The notes: generated by a model not told the origin, from the sequence alone. Numbered from the stretch's first letter, positions 9,938 to 19,984 are shown. The stretch: 64,000 nt of DNA from Paenibacillus sp. SY21-1 (GCF_005222705.1 NZ_STGF01000011.1:1-64000); one strand, 5' to 3'. Numbers and translations are program-made.

Positions 9938-10228
9938 ATGCTCGTATTAATTACTTATGATGTTAGTACATCAAGCAAGGAAGGGCGCAGACGGCTCTCA
10001 CGAGTGGCTAAGACTTGTCTAAACTACGGTCAGCGGGTACAAAATTCCGTTTTCGAGTGTATTGTAGATGCGACGCAATTTCGCCAACTGAAGTATGAAT
10101 TAGAGGAGCTAATTGATAAGCAGACCGATAGTCTGCGCTTCTACAATTTGGGTGACAATCACAAGAGCAAGGTTGAACATATAGGTGCAAAAGAAGCCTA
10201 TGATATGGAGGCTCCGCTTATTTTATAG
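9938..10228 (+). CDS. cas2: Cas2, spacer-acquisition subunit
   Basis: This 96-aa ferredoxin-fold protein forms the central dimer of the Cas1-Cas2 integrase. It begins MLVLITYDVST with the conserved aspartate D8 and has the usual LRFYNLG strand near the C-terminus. It follows cas1 by 8 bases behind a GTAGGTGAAGG ribosome site. It is the last cas gene; array 2 and its leader come next. Confidence 0.95.
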   Translation: MLVLITYDVSTSSKEGRRRLSRVAKTCLNYGQRVQNSVFECIVDATQFRQLKYELEELIDKQTDSLRFYNLGDNHKSKVEHIGAKEAYDMEAPLIL

Positions 10229-10432
10229 GCGAATTTTTTTGTGAACGGTTGGTGCGAATGTGAAGCTCCCATAAAAACCCTAGGGGATTCGCACCTCAGA
10301 AATTGTAGAGATATGTCGAATTCAAGCTGCATCAAGAAAAGTCAAGGTTTGACCCAGATTTTTTCGATGATTTATTAATTGAAAAGTAGAGTGATTGATG
10401 CCATGTTGGCATTAATCACTTATCTTTTCGCT
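10229..10432 (+). promoter_or_regulatory. Leader of CRISPR array 2
   Basis: This noncoding AT-rich stretch joins cas2 to the first repeat of array 2. It contains an inverted pair GGTGCGAA (10251-10258) / TTCGCACC (10288-10295) around CCCTAGGGG, a motif commonly seen beside type I-C arrays. A second inverted repeat, GTGATTGATGCC (10391-10402) / GGCATTAATCAC (10408-10419) with one mismatch, ends 13 bases before the first repeat. No similar sequence precedes array 1. Confidence 0.75.
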
Positions 10433-13265
10433 GTCGCACTCCGTATGGAGTGCGTGGATTGAAACAAAAGCAGCGCTATACTTTGAAACAAAGGGTTGGT
10501 CGCACTCCGTATGGAGTGCGTGGATTGAAACAGCCATTCGCCCCATTCGCCATGACTTACAAGCGGTCGCACTCCGTATGGAGTGCGTGGATTGAAACCT
10601 CCATTGCGATTTGATCCAGCAAATCGAATGTCGTCGCACTCCGTATGGAGTGCGTGGATTGAAACCCATTGGAGGGATAAGCGATGTCAAAATATCAAGG
10701 TCGCACTCCGTATGGAGTGCGTGGATTGAAACCTGTGCCAAGCGAAGCTATACCATATACCTGCTGTCGCACTCCGTATGGAGTGCGTGGATTGAAACTA
10801 CCATTTGCCAAAAATGCTCTGGTCCAGGACTGTCGCACTCCGTATGGAGTGCGTGGATTGAAACGGCTGGTTAATGGTTTCAGGCTTACGCGACGTGGTC
10901 GCACTCCGTATGGAGTGCGTGGATTGAAACGCATCAGGAAACCGGCTGTATCCTGTCCCGTCCAGTCGCACTCCGTATGGAGTGCGTGGATTGAAACTCT
11001 CACTAACCACCTGATTTCTGGACCCAACTTGTCGCACTCCGTATGGAGTGCGTGGATTGAAACTGGCATGTTATGAGTCAATGCGACGCTACGACTGTCG
11101 CACTCCGTATGGAGTGCGTGGATTGAAACACTGCTGGTTCTTTTTCTATGAAATTTGCAGCGAAGTCGCACTCCGTATGGAGTGCGTGGATTGAAACAAA
11201 CTCTACCAGCAGCAACAATGCGGCATAACGGTCGCACTCCGTATGGAGTGCGTGGATTGAAACTTTTAATACGCCTAATTGCCCTCGTCCGGCGTAGGTC
11301 GCACTCCGTATGGAGTGCGTGGATTGAAACGTCAATGTAACTGGCGTAGGGAAATTTGAAATCGTCGCACTCCGTATGGAGTGCGTGGATTGAAACGGAT
11401 TGCTGTGTAACCAGCTCCGTTATGTTGTTGTCGCACTCCGTATGGAGTGCGTGGATTGAAACGTATTGCTTCAAGGACTTTGCTTATCCACTTGATGGTC
11501 GCACTCCGTATGGAGTGCGTGGATTGAAACGATATAAAACCACGCAAGGGCGACATATTGCTTGCGTCGCACTCCGTATGGAGTGCGTGGATTGAAACCC
11601 CTCCTATATTGGCAGGTCCTCGCCCGTTCCTGGTCGCACTCCGTATGGAGTGCGTGGATTGAAACAGCCAACTTTTCTTGGGTTAACCCTGCTCGCTTAG
11701 TCGCACTCCGTATGGAGTGCGTGGATTGAAACTAAGTTATCTGTTAACAACATACTCAAACTAAAGGTCGCACTCCGTATGGAGTGCGTGGATTGAAACC
11801 GTGAAGGCTATCAGAAAGCAGAATGGCCATCAGTCGCACTCCGTATGGAGTGCGTGGATTGAAACAGGATTTGCAAAATGCGATAGATGCGCTCAAGGGT
11901 CGCACTCCGTATGGAGTGCGTGGATTGAAACGGCAGCAGCTTGTCCGACATACAGGCGCGATGGGTCGCACTCCGTATGGAGTGCGTGGATTGAAACCCA
12001 TGAAGCTTGGCAGCAACAAAATATCTCATTTGTCGCACTCCGTATGGAGTGCGTGGATTGAAACGTTATGGCAACCATGATCAATCAGCTTAATCAAGTC
12101 GCACTCCGTATGGAGTGCGTGGATTGAAACCGGTTTCCGACTTTGGGGCTGTTTCTGCCGCCCCTGTCGCACTCCGTATGGAGTGCGTGGATTGAAACTT
12201 TTCGGCGTCAAAAGTAAGAACGCGGCAAGGTAGTCGCACTCCGTATGGAGTGCGTGGATTGAAACCACTACTTCATAGCAGACGGCTACGAGATCGAGGG
12301 TCGCACTCCGTATGGAGTGCGTGGATTGAAACGTTTGTTACGCGAGCCTTTAACGTTACCTCTTCGTCGCACTCCGTATGGAGTGCGTGGATTGAAACAC
12401 AGACTGCATTGGCCTTGATGAATGATTCCGTGAGTCGCACTCCGTATGGAGTGCGTGGATTGAAACAATCAAACAGGCTGGGACACAACTATCGAAAAAG
12501 TCGCACTCCGTATGGAGTGCGTGGATTGAAACTGGACAGGTACAACATCTGAAGAGAGAAGGAGGTGTCGCACTCCGTATGGAGTGCGTGGATTGAAACA
12601 ACTGGCGGAGACTTTTATAAGCAATCCGATTTTAGTCGCACTCCGTATGGAGTGCGTGGATTGAAACATCGTCATTGTTCCTGTAATCATGTTATCGTCT
12701 CGTCGCACTCCGTATGGAGTGCGTGGATTGAAACCGGCTCAGAGGGAGATCAATACGATCCGGTCTAGTCGCACTCCGTATGGAGTGCGTGGATTGAAAC
12801 TGTGGCCGTCCAACGCACGATAGTAACTTCGCTTGTCGCACTCCGTATGGAGTGCGTGGATTGAAACGCACCCAAGGCGTTGACGTCGATCGTTGGATTA
12901 GTCGCACTCCGTATGGAGTGCGTGGATTGAAACTTGCCCCACGTTGGCAATACTGCTGTGTATGCCAGTCGCACTCCGTATGGAGTGCGTGAATTGAAAC
13001 CAAGACTATACGTGGGGGCAGCCGGGCAACCTGCGTCGCACTCTGTATGGAGTGCGTGGATTGAAACATTCAAGTGACGAGCGATCGATTGAGTCCCCTT
13101 GTCGCACTCCGTATGGAGTGCGTGGATTGAAACACAATGACAACCTTGTGATCATCTCCGAATAAAGGTCGCATTCCGTATGTAATGCGTGGATTGAAAC
13201 TGATTCAGCAGTTGCTCATATCCGCAACGAGGGTCGCACTCCGTATGGAATGCGCGGATTGAAAC
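10433..13265 (+). CRISPR. CRISPR array 2, type I-C, 43 repeats
   Basis: I count 43 repeats of 33 nt and 42 spacers at a 65-68-nt period; the first repeat is at 10433 and the last at 13233. The repeat equals that of array 1 except for T instead of C at position 14 (CCGTATGG), which leaves an 8-bp hairpin stem with a GTAT loop. Repeats are identical until the right end, where 12968, 13035, 13168 and 13233 carry substitutions (for example GTGAATTG, CTCTGTATGG, TGTAATGCG). Degeneracy on the right and the leader on the left give transcription left to right, away from cas2. Confidence 0.98.
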
Positions 13266-13664
13266 ACGATTGCGCCATCACCCTATATTGTCATGATAAT
13301 AGATTTACCAAAATCGAATCACTTATAGATGCATGGAATGAGAGCTCTATTTTGACAGGGTAGGGGTCAAAGCTGAGAGGTGCCGTCCCTTAATGGATGC
13401 GATGCTCAAGTTGAAATATCGTCAAGCGTAAGACATGGAACGAGGATAGTTGAGCAGATAGACCAATTAAAAGTGTGATCCGAGCATATCAGTCGTTGCA
13501 GTATAACGGGTTCCCGATCGGTCAGTAACGAAAGTTTCCGACTTACGGCCGACGAAGAGGCGAAATGGTTGGTGGTGTTGAAATACGAGACCGGGCATAT
13601 GCTCTACCGTGACGGCTAGCGGATCAGGTTGACTCAATATAGAATATTGGAGTCGCTGTAAAAG

Positions 13665-14215
13665 ATCAGGGCACTACGATAAAATTGGAGATGCAAAGGT
13701 GAATATTCCTAAAATAAAAATTGAAGCCTTGGAGCGTAATTCCCGTTCTTTCCGAAAGATATTGCAAGAGCTCTAGGTTAACTATCCGGACGTCAGTAGG
13801 TTGGCGATAAAGTCGTCTCGATCCTGCAGTTCTATGCCAAAGGAATCTACGCTGGGGGAATCAAGGAGAGCGTGGCGATGAAGGATTGTACGGGGATGTC
13901 GGACTGAAGGCTCCGGCCATTATTCAGGAGCAGCGCATAGCAGGCTCTGGCTTTGGTAGGGGCTATCGCTGGAGCAATTGCCTGATCACGCTGGCGACTA
14001 TTTTTTCACAAGCAATTGGGGTTGGGACGATGGAGACCCTGATGTCGTATATGGCAGCAGCCTGTGGAAGAACCTCCCGGCGGTGAAGAACAATCAGGTT
14101 TTCTTCATTAACGCAGATTGCTTCTAAAACGCAGATTGCTCCTAATTCAATGACCCGATATCTCTGGAAGCTCAAATCGTCGAGAGCTTGCTGGCCAAGC
14201 GGCACCGAGCGGTCT
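13665..14215 (+). pseudogene. Ruined iron-siderophore binding protein gene
   Basis: Broken frames recall the C-terminal half of FecB/FhuD-type binding proteins: SFRKILQEL, then QFYAKGIYAGGIKESVAMKD, then LYGDVGLKAPAIIQEQ, then after a frame change DYFFTSNWGWDDGD and YGSSLWKNLPAVKNNQVFF, and finally FNDPISLEAQIVESLLAK. Stops and frame changes interrupt it several times. Near its end a short motif is tandemly duplicated (AACGCAGATTGCTTCTAA then AACGCAGATTGCTCCTAA). It is probably a relic of an older siderophore uptake or sensor gene next to the present iron island. The stretch 13266-13664 shows no intact gene; a fragment reading ADEEAKWLVVLKYETGHML is not recognised. Confidence 0.6.
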
Positions 14216-14227
14216 TTCGAGCACAAA

Positions 14228-14251
14228 GGCTGGAGCGATGATGCTCCAGCC
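14228..14251 (-). terminator. Terminator for the 474-aa unknown gene
   Basis: A perfect 9-bp stem GGCTGGAGC/GCTCCAGCC with loop GATGAT lies 14 bases beyond the minus-strand stop. On that strand it is followed by TTTGTGC, a short T run. Confidence 0.55.
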
Positions 14252-14265
14252 TGCTTCTAAGTTAT

Positions 14266-15690
14266 CTAGGCCCGTATATCCATCCACTGAAACTGGTCCT
14301 TAAGCAGATAGCGGCCCAAGTCATTGTCAGTTGTTCCTGAAAGCTGCTGCACGAAGCGGTTCCAGTCTCCCGCAAGGTTCTGATTAACCCAGGAGCTGTT
14401 CGAGTTGTAGGGATGATAGCGAGACAACTGGCTGCTTGAAAAATCCTGAAATTTTGAAGTATACAAAGAAACCATCGTGCTCCAATCTGATCGAAATGCC
14501 GCATCTACATCTTCTTCACTGAGATTATCAACCATACGTTTGATAATATCCAATACGGCCTGCTGGTCAAAGTCGATCGCATACGCTTGCTTATTCCGTA
14601 CATAAGGGTCTGCTCGCTGTTGTTCAATATAAGCCGTTACTCGGTCCATTTCATTCTGGATAAACCCTTTCATAGCCTTATCCATCTTTTCCCGAATCTC
14701 TTCACCGAGCTGGAAGTGACTAGACAGCAGCGTATATTTCATAGCCGCCATACCAAGCCGGATGCCCAGCTCCTCCTCCGACCGGTCTTGAGATTTCAAT
14801 AGAGTAGAAGCCTTGGACAGCTCCTTGGTCATCATGCCCACTGCCTGCAAATCATCCACACTGTAGCCGTGTCTGCTATCCAAATTCATTTCCGGTTCCT
14901 GTGAAAGCATGGCATATCGAAGCTGCTCGCCCATGAATTCACCGGCATTTAATAACCATTCATCCTCAGTTCCATGCACACCAGCATAGTCAGAGTTATT
15001 CCCTATAAACAGCAAGTAGGTAGATTTCCGTTGTTCATACACATCAAGAAAGCTGTTGCGCAGCGCCTCTTCTTCTCCCGGAACGCCATTATTAGCTAAA
15101 AATCCGCCTACCTGCTTGGAGAAGTATTCTGCTTCCGATCCTACTTTCTTGGCAAAAAACTGCTCCAGCTTCGCAAGCTCCGCTTGTTGCTTCTCGCCAG
15201 TAAACTGATTCTCAATCCGTGTCTTATATTGGGCATACTCCGAAGCATAATAATCAATACGCAGAGCAACCTCATCCAAATTTCCCGTTCCGGCTCCTGC
15301 TCTTGCATCATAATCCATGTTCAGCTTAAACCAGTCAATCTCCGTTTCTCCGCCAGTCGCTCGCATCCTAGCTAACGCCGCCTCCGGACGATGATCCTCC
15401 ATCCATATGCTGCCATCTGCATTTTTGCCGATTTTAAAAGAAGCTGTAGCCGCACGGATAATGGCTTGTTCACGTAGCACGCTCTCATTAGCCTTATACT
15501 GCTCCAGCCCCGCAGCTCCCATTGAATTGTGAATGATAATTGTCGGTTGTTGCGGAGGAAGCAAGGACATAGTGGAAAACTTGCTGTTGCTGCCCAACAA
15601 GTTCATTCTCACACTAGCCGCAGGCTGAATAACCTCTTGCCAAAAGCCTTGTCGTGCTCCGCCAAATGTGAACTGACTTAGCTGCATCAT
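14266..15690 (-). CDS. Unknown 474-aa protein
   Basis: I do not recognise a family. ATG 15690 is chosen because an AAGGGGGA ribosome site lies 5 bases upstream; the frame itself is open from 15735. The N-terminus (MMQLSQFTFGGARQGFWQEV) is glutamine- and aromatic-rich with no signal peptide, and no membrane segment is apparent. The protein is polar, with long charged helical stretches (for example YASEYAQYKTRIENQF) and a tryptophan-rich C-terminus. It therefore looks soluble and cytoplasmic, or exported by a non-Sec route. It is a single gene with its own terminator and is flanked by a pseudogene and a sensor kinase on the other strand. Confidence 0.75.
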   Translation of the reverse strand: MMQLSQFTFGGARQGFWQEVIQPAASVRMNLLGSNSKFSTMSLLPPQQPTIIIHNSMGAAGLEQYKANESVLREQAIIRAATASFKIGKNADGSIWMEDHRPEAALARMRATGGETEIDWFKLNMDYDARAGAGTGNLDEVALRIDYYASEYAQYKTRIENQFTGEKQQAELAKLEQFFAKKVGSEAEYFSKQVGGFLANNGVPGEEEALRNSFLDVYEQRKSTYLLFIGNNSDYAGVHGTEDEWLLNAGEFMGEQLRYAMLSQEPEMNLDSRHGYSVDDLQAVGMMTKELSKASTLLKSQDRSEEELGIRLGMAAMKYTLLSSHFQLGEEIREKMDKAMKGFIQNEMDRVTAYIEQQRADPYVRNKQAYAIDFDQQAVLDIIKRMVDNLSEEDVDAAFRSDWSTMVSLYTSKFQDFSSSQLSRYHPYNSNSSWVNQNLAGDWNRFVQQLSGTTDNDLGRYLLKDQFQWMDIRA

Positions 15691-15970
15691 AGTATCCCCC
15701 TTATAATATAACCTCAATTCTACCTCAATTGACATAATTTGAATAGTCTTGTCGGTTTATGGCCTTTATGGTTTGCGCTCCTTTATTCAGTCAGTCTACT
15801 AATCAGAAAAAGGGAGAAGCGAGGAGGCAATCAGCTTGTGCCGAAAGAATTGACGACTAGAGCGGAAGCAGCTGTTTCGTTGCTCCGCCTGCGTCAGTTG
15901 CTGCAATCAAGGAGGACTGATACGCTTCGAAATTGACTCCGACGTTAGCGGCGAATTTTTCCCGTGAAAA

Positions 15971-15996
15971 GGCGATTATCGGCAATCGCCCCTTTT
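15971..15996 (+). terminator. Terminator-like hairpin
   Basis: GGCGATT-ATCGGC-AATCGCC is followed by CCTTTTCTT. No convincing gene ends here, so it may belong to a lost gene; the 66-codon frame at 15739-15936 is not supported. Confidence 0.4.
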
Positions 15997-16074
15997 CTTG
16001 TCTAGTCTATGGACGCCAACTATAATAAAGGAGTAGTGAATCTACCTATAGAAACCAGTCAAAGGATATCCTTC

Positions 16075-17808
16075 ATGAGCGCGACAATAGAGCTTCTATT
16101 TATGATTGCATCCCTCCTGATAATCGGCATTATTTTTGTTTCGGTCTTTAGCTTTCGGAAACAGAGGGGCATAAGATTCCTCCTAGGAGTGATTGCTTGC
16201 CGGTTTGTGTACGCCGCCGGCGTCATACTGGAGAAAAGCGTTTTTACATTAGCAGAAAAGCTGTTTTTTCGCCATATTCACCAAACCGCGCTTAATCTGA
16301 TGATCCCATTTTTCATTCTGTTCGTGTTGGAATGGGTTTTTCCCGACAAGCCATTGAAAACTCGCTGGAAGGCCGTCATTTTGGCTGCTTTCGCGCTCTG
16401 GTCCACTCAGATGTGGCTGGATGCCGAGCTGCATTGGATTTATCGTTCGATAGAATTGGTGGACGGACATTTGGAGACGAGTCGGACCGCGTATTCCTTA
16501 TCCTTTACCATGTTCTGTTTTATCCTAACGGCTGCAAGTTTGTTTGCTCTGCTTCAATACATGCGAAATATTCGCGGCGATTTGCGCAGGCCCGGGATGT
16601 GGGTGCTGTTTCTTGCTACGTTTTCGTTTGTGCTGGAAGTGATCAAGTTCGCCAATCCGCAATGGTCCTCGTGGCTGCTTCCGTTGACGGTATATTGCGG
16701 CTTTATCGGCTCCCTGATGTTAATCATTATTTTGCGCTCCCGATTTTTTTCGCTTGTTCCCTATGCCAGAAATCTCGTGCTGGATACGCTTCAAGAGAGC
16801 ATCGTCGTAGCCAATGCCTCCGGCAAGGTCATAGATAGCAACAAGCAATCTTCCTTGTGGTTTTCTCGCTTGGGCTATTCATCGATCGCGGATCGCAGCA
16901 TCTCGGAGCTGCTAGCCAGATGGCCGAAGTGGCTCGCGCTTTGCAAGGAGATGAAGCAGGGCAGCGTCGAGATCGATGCTTGGGCGGAAGGCGAGAGGAA
17001 AATGTACCGCGTCAACGTATATCCGCTCCACGCTTTTCGCAGGCAAGGGCAAGGAAGTATTTCGCTGATCGTCGATATTACTGAGAAGCAGCGGGATCTG
17101 GAGCAGATCGCTCGCCTGAATCAACTTAAGGACCAGCTCATTGCAATCGTATCGCATGACATTCGGAGTCCGCTTGCGCTGCAATTTCAACTGATCGAGT
17201 TGCTCGAGGACGATTTGGGCCGCTTCCAGAGCGACGATCGGGAGATCATAGCGCAGCTCGGCGGTCAGATTCGGAATACGCTGGGGATGACCACCAACTT
17301 GCTGGAGTGGTTCCGCAGCCAGCGGGAAGACATGACGCTTCGTCCAAGTTGGTTGGACCTGAATGAAGCGATCGAGGAATGCATTCAGATGCTGCATACG
17401 CAAAGCGAGGCCAAAGGGATCGCCGTCAAGCATTCCGTCGCCAATGGTATGAGAGTGTATGCGGACCGGGAAACGCTAGGTTTGATTATGCGCAACTTGT
17501 TGTCCAACGCCATTAAATTTACAAATCCCGGAGGTTTCGTCCATATGGATGCCGAGCTGGAAAGGGAGACGGTTACGGTTTCCGTCCGCGATAACGGGGC
17601 AGGCATGAGTGAAGAGCTGATTCGGAAATTGTTCGAGGATGTGCAGCTTCACTCCTTGGAAGGCACTGCGGGAGAGAAGGGGTCAGGGCTGGGATTGCTG
17701 GTCACGCGTCAATTTATTATGCGCAGCGGGGGGCGTTTGTCGGTGGAGAGCAAGCAGGGGGAAGGAAGCGTATTTCAATTCACCATGAAAGGCGGCATGC
17801 CGTCATGA
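16075..17808 (+). CDS. Membrane sensor histidine kinase (7TM type), orphan
   Basis: This 577-aa kinase has about seven N-terminal hydrophobic segments, as in the HisKA-associated 7TM sensor class, then a PAS-like stretch (LDTLQESIVVANASGKVIDS). The HisKA phosphoacceptor box is IVSHDIRSPLAL, and the ATPase N box (NAIKFTNPGG), G1 (DNGAGMS) and G2 (GSGLGL) boxes follow. ATG 16075 is preferred because AAAGGA lies 8 bases upstream; the frame is also open from ATG 16009. No response regulator is adjacent, so its partner and signal are unknown. The next gene in the same direction belongs to iron regulation, but a 286-bp gap with a Fur box separates them. Confidence 0.85.
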   Translation: MSATIELLFMIASLLIIGIIFVSVFSFRKQRGIRFLLGVIACRFVYAAGVILEKSVFTLAEKLFFRHIHQTALNLMIPFFILFVLEWVFPDKPLKTRWKAVILAAFALWSTQMWLDAELHWIYRSIELVDGHLETSRTAYSLSFTMFCFILTAASLFALLQYMRNIRGDLRRPGMWVLFLATFSFVLEVIKFANPQWSSWLLPLTVYCGFIGSLMLIIILRSRFFSLVPYARNLVLDTLQESIVVANASGKVIDSNKQSSLWFSRLGYSSIADRSISELLARWPKWLALCKEMKQGSVEIDAWAEGERKMYRVNVYPLHAFRRQGQGSISLIVDITEKQRDLEQIARLNQLKDQLIAIVSHDIRSPLALQFQLIELLEDDLGRFQSDDREIIAQLGGQIRNTLGMTTNLLEWFRSQREDMTLRPSWLDLNEAIEECIQMLHTQSEAKGIAVKHSVANGMRVYADRETLGLIMRNLLSNAIKFTNPGGFVHMDAELERETVTVSVRDNGAGMSEELIRKLFEDVQLHSLEGTAGEKGSGLGLLVTRQFIMRSGGRLSVESKQGEGSVFQFTMKGGMPS

Positions 17809-18036
17809 AGGCATTTAGTTAACGTCACATCTCAAGCAACCGCAATCGCTAGAAAACCGCAGCCAACAGTAGGAGCCAAAAAGGAGAAAAACTCAATTAA
17901 ATACTACTCCTGTAATAAAAAAGCTATCGACGTATGGCTGCTAGTTTCGCGAAAACAGCAACTTGGTTTATAGCTTCCTGAACGTACCAGCGTTTGCAGG
18001 TAAAGCTTGAAAAAAAAGTGAATACTATGATATTTT

Positions 18037-18055
18037 GATAATGATAATTATTATC
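18037..18055 (+). promoter_or_regulatory. Fur box upstream of the siderophore-sensing regulator
   Basis: GATAATGATAATTATTATC matches the classical 19-bp Fur box at 18 of 19 positions. It lies 40 bp before the GTG start at 18095, so the regulator should be repressed when iron is plentiful. The rest of 17809-18036 shows no gene. Confidence 0.85.
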
Positions 18056-18094
18056 GAATGAGACTGGGAGCGATACTCCAGAGGGAGGGTGTTT

Positions 18095-19708
18095 GTGGTT
18101 AAAAGAACAGGTGTTTACAAGCCCGTCAAGCATCACGTGTTTCTGCTGCACATCATTGGATTTCGCCGTCGTACCTTTAAGGGGAAACTGAAGCTGCGCC
18201 AACATGCTTCATATGTGTTATTTTACATGGTTAGCGGGAACGGCAGGCTTCGCATGGGTGAAGAAACGGTCCTGTTTGCGGCCCGGCAGCTTATTCTTAT
18301 ACCGCCGAATACGCCAGCTCTTGTTTCTTGCCACTCCGATTCGGTTCAATATTTTGTCATTTCATTCTCTCATATGACCGCTCCTGTCATCCGGGCAGGA
18401 CAGGAAGCTGTCAGGTTGGTACGCGGGGAGCCGCCTCTGCTGCCGGCAGGAAGATTGCGCCTGCTTCATCCCCGCCAGGTATTCGGGTTGATTGAAAAGC
18501 TGTACGATGCGGCTTGTCAGAATCAATCCGACATGCATATACAAATACGGTTTCAAGAATTGTTGAATGTGCTCGTGCAGCAAGCGGAGCCTAAACAGGA
18601 AATTTCATCATCACGAGGGAGCATCGAGCTGTCTATCGAGCACATGGAGCGTTATTTCCATGAAAAGCTGGACGTGAAACGGCTTGCCGAGATAGCCGGC
18701 CTGACGTTAAGCTCGTACTCGCGTTTATTCAAGCAAGTGAAGGGGATGTCCCCTACGGAATATTTGACACGCATTCGCATTGAAAGCGCCAAGCGGATGC
18801 TGGAGAAGGACCGCCATAAAATCAAGGATGTTTCCTCTGCCGTAGGCTTTCGGGACGAGTTCTACTTCAGTCATGTATTTAACCGAACAGTTGGCGTGTC
18901 GCCAACTATGTTCATGAAGCAAAGCCGGATGAAGGTGGCGATTGCGTCGTGCTTGCCCTATTCGGATTGCTTGCGATCGCTGGGGCTTGAGCCGGCAGCC
19001 AGCATCAATTGCTTTCAGTACCCCGGAATGAACCAGGAAGAATATGATTATGTGCTTCACAGCCGAATGGAGGAGTTAAGGGCGGCGAAGCCGGATTTAA
19101 TTATTTGCGATCGCCATCATCGCCCACTCATAGAGGAATTCAAAACGCTGGCTTCGCAGGTTGTTCCTTTAACCGAGATGAGCTGGCAGACCAATTACGG
19201 CAAAATGGCGGAAATTGTCGGACTCCAGACGGAAATGGACGACCGCCTTCAAGAGCTGGAGGCACGGACTGCAACAGTCCGAAATCTGCTGCAATCGTCC
19301 ATGGGCGATGAATCTGTCATCGTCATTCAGGTTACGCATCTGGGCATTCGGCTGCAAGGGATGGTGGGTCACCCGCTCAATGAATTGCTGTATGGAGAGC
19401 TGGGGCTGCTGCCGGGAAAAAATATGCCGACGAGCATTGCGAATCTGGAGCTTGCCCCTGAATGGCTGCCGCTGCTTGAGGCGGATCGCCTTTTTATTCA
19501 TATGAATCATCTGCGTGCGGGGAGCGAGCAGGTCTATGCGCGTATGCGCAGCACGCATGCATGGACTACGATACGCGCCGTGCAAAAGCAACGCGTGCAT
19601 CACATACCGAACTGGTTTCGAATGAGCTGGTCTCCAAGCGGCAGAGAGGCCATATTGGATGATTTGCTGGAACTGGTCCAAGCGGCTCAACCGCAATTGA
19701 CCGTATAG
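18095..19708 (+). CDS. Btr-like AraC regulator with a C-terminal siderophore-binding domain
   Basis: This 537-aa protein combines three parts: an AraC-type N-terminal sensory region (LRQHASYVLFYMVSG), a double helix-turn-helix AraC DNA-binding domain in the middle (LAEIAGLTLSSYSRLF, SSAVGFRDEFYFSHVF), and a C-terminal FecB/FhuD-like binding-protein domain (LGLEPAASINCFQ, AAKPDLIICDRH). In Bacillus subtilis, Btr (YbbB) has this architecture and activates siderophore uptake when loaded with bacillibactin. By analogy it should sense the siderophore made by the next operon and activate that operon and the uptake genes. GTG 18095 is chosen because GAGGGAGGG ends 5 bases before it. Confidence 0.88.
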   Translation: MVKRTGVYKPVKHHVFLLHIIGFRRRTFKGKLKLRQHASYVLFYMVSGNGRLRMGEETVLFAARQLILIPPNTPALVSCHSDSVQYFVISFSHMTAPVIRAGQEAVRLVRGEPPLLPAGRLRLLHPRQVFGLIEKLYDAACQNQSDMHIQIRFQELLNVLVQQAEPKQEISSSRGSIELSIEHMERYFHEKLDVKRLAEIAGLTLSSYSRLFKQVKGMSPTEYLTRIRIESAKRMLEKDRHKIKDVSSAVGFRDEFYFSHVFNRTVGVSPTMFMKQSRMKVAIASCLPYSDCLRSLGLEPAASINCFQYPGMNQEEYDYVLHSRMEELRAAKPDLIICDRHHRPLIEEFKTLASQVVPLTEMSWQTNYGKMAEIVGLQTEMDDRLQELEARTATVRNLLQSSMGDESVIVIQVTHLGIRLQGMVGHPLNELLYGELGLLPGKNMPTSIANLELAPEWLPLLEADRLFIHMNHLRAGSEQVYARMRSTHAWTTIRAVQKQRVHHIPNWFRMSWSPSGREAILDDLLELVQAAQPQLTV

Positions 19709-19769
19709 CCGCTGTAATCGTTGCAGCGCCGTCAAGGAATGGCAATTGGCATAAGTGAATAAGCAAGCG

Positions 19770-19808
19770 GACTCCTCCTAAAGACCCTGAATGGGCGACG
19801 GGGGAGTC
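19770..19808 (+). terminator. Terminator after the Btr-like gene
   Basis: GACTCCTCC pairs with GGGGGAGTC across a loop and is followed by TATTTATTTAT. It separates the regulator from the siderophore operon. Confidence 0.6.
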
Positions 19809-19944
19809 TATTTATTTATGAAAAAAATTGATCTATGAGCCTGGTTTCCGGAAATAATGACGCTTCTTGTCGACTTCTATCGAACAGGCGGTTATTCCAG
19901 CAAAGCTGACAAAATAGCACATGGACGATTTTTCCATACGACCT

Positions 19945-19971
19945 TATTCTATTGCTTGAGAATGATTATCT
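19945..19971 (+). promoter_or_regulatory. Fur-controlled promoter of the siderophore biosynthesis operon
   Basis: TGAGAATGATTATCT (19957-19971) matches the 15-bp Fur core (7-1-7 form) at all but two variable positions. It would cover the start point of a promoter with TATTCT at 19945-19950 and a weak TGGACG 17 bp upstream at 19922. It lies 13 bp before the first coding sequence. Confidence 0.65.
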
Positions 19972-19984
19972 TTTGAGAAAGGCG

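Noticed and set aside
15739..15936. 65-codon frame beginning MNSLVGLWPLWF
   Set aside because: No ribosome site and no recognisable features; the hydrophobic start followed by random-looking residues suggests chance, although a terminator-like hairpin follows.
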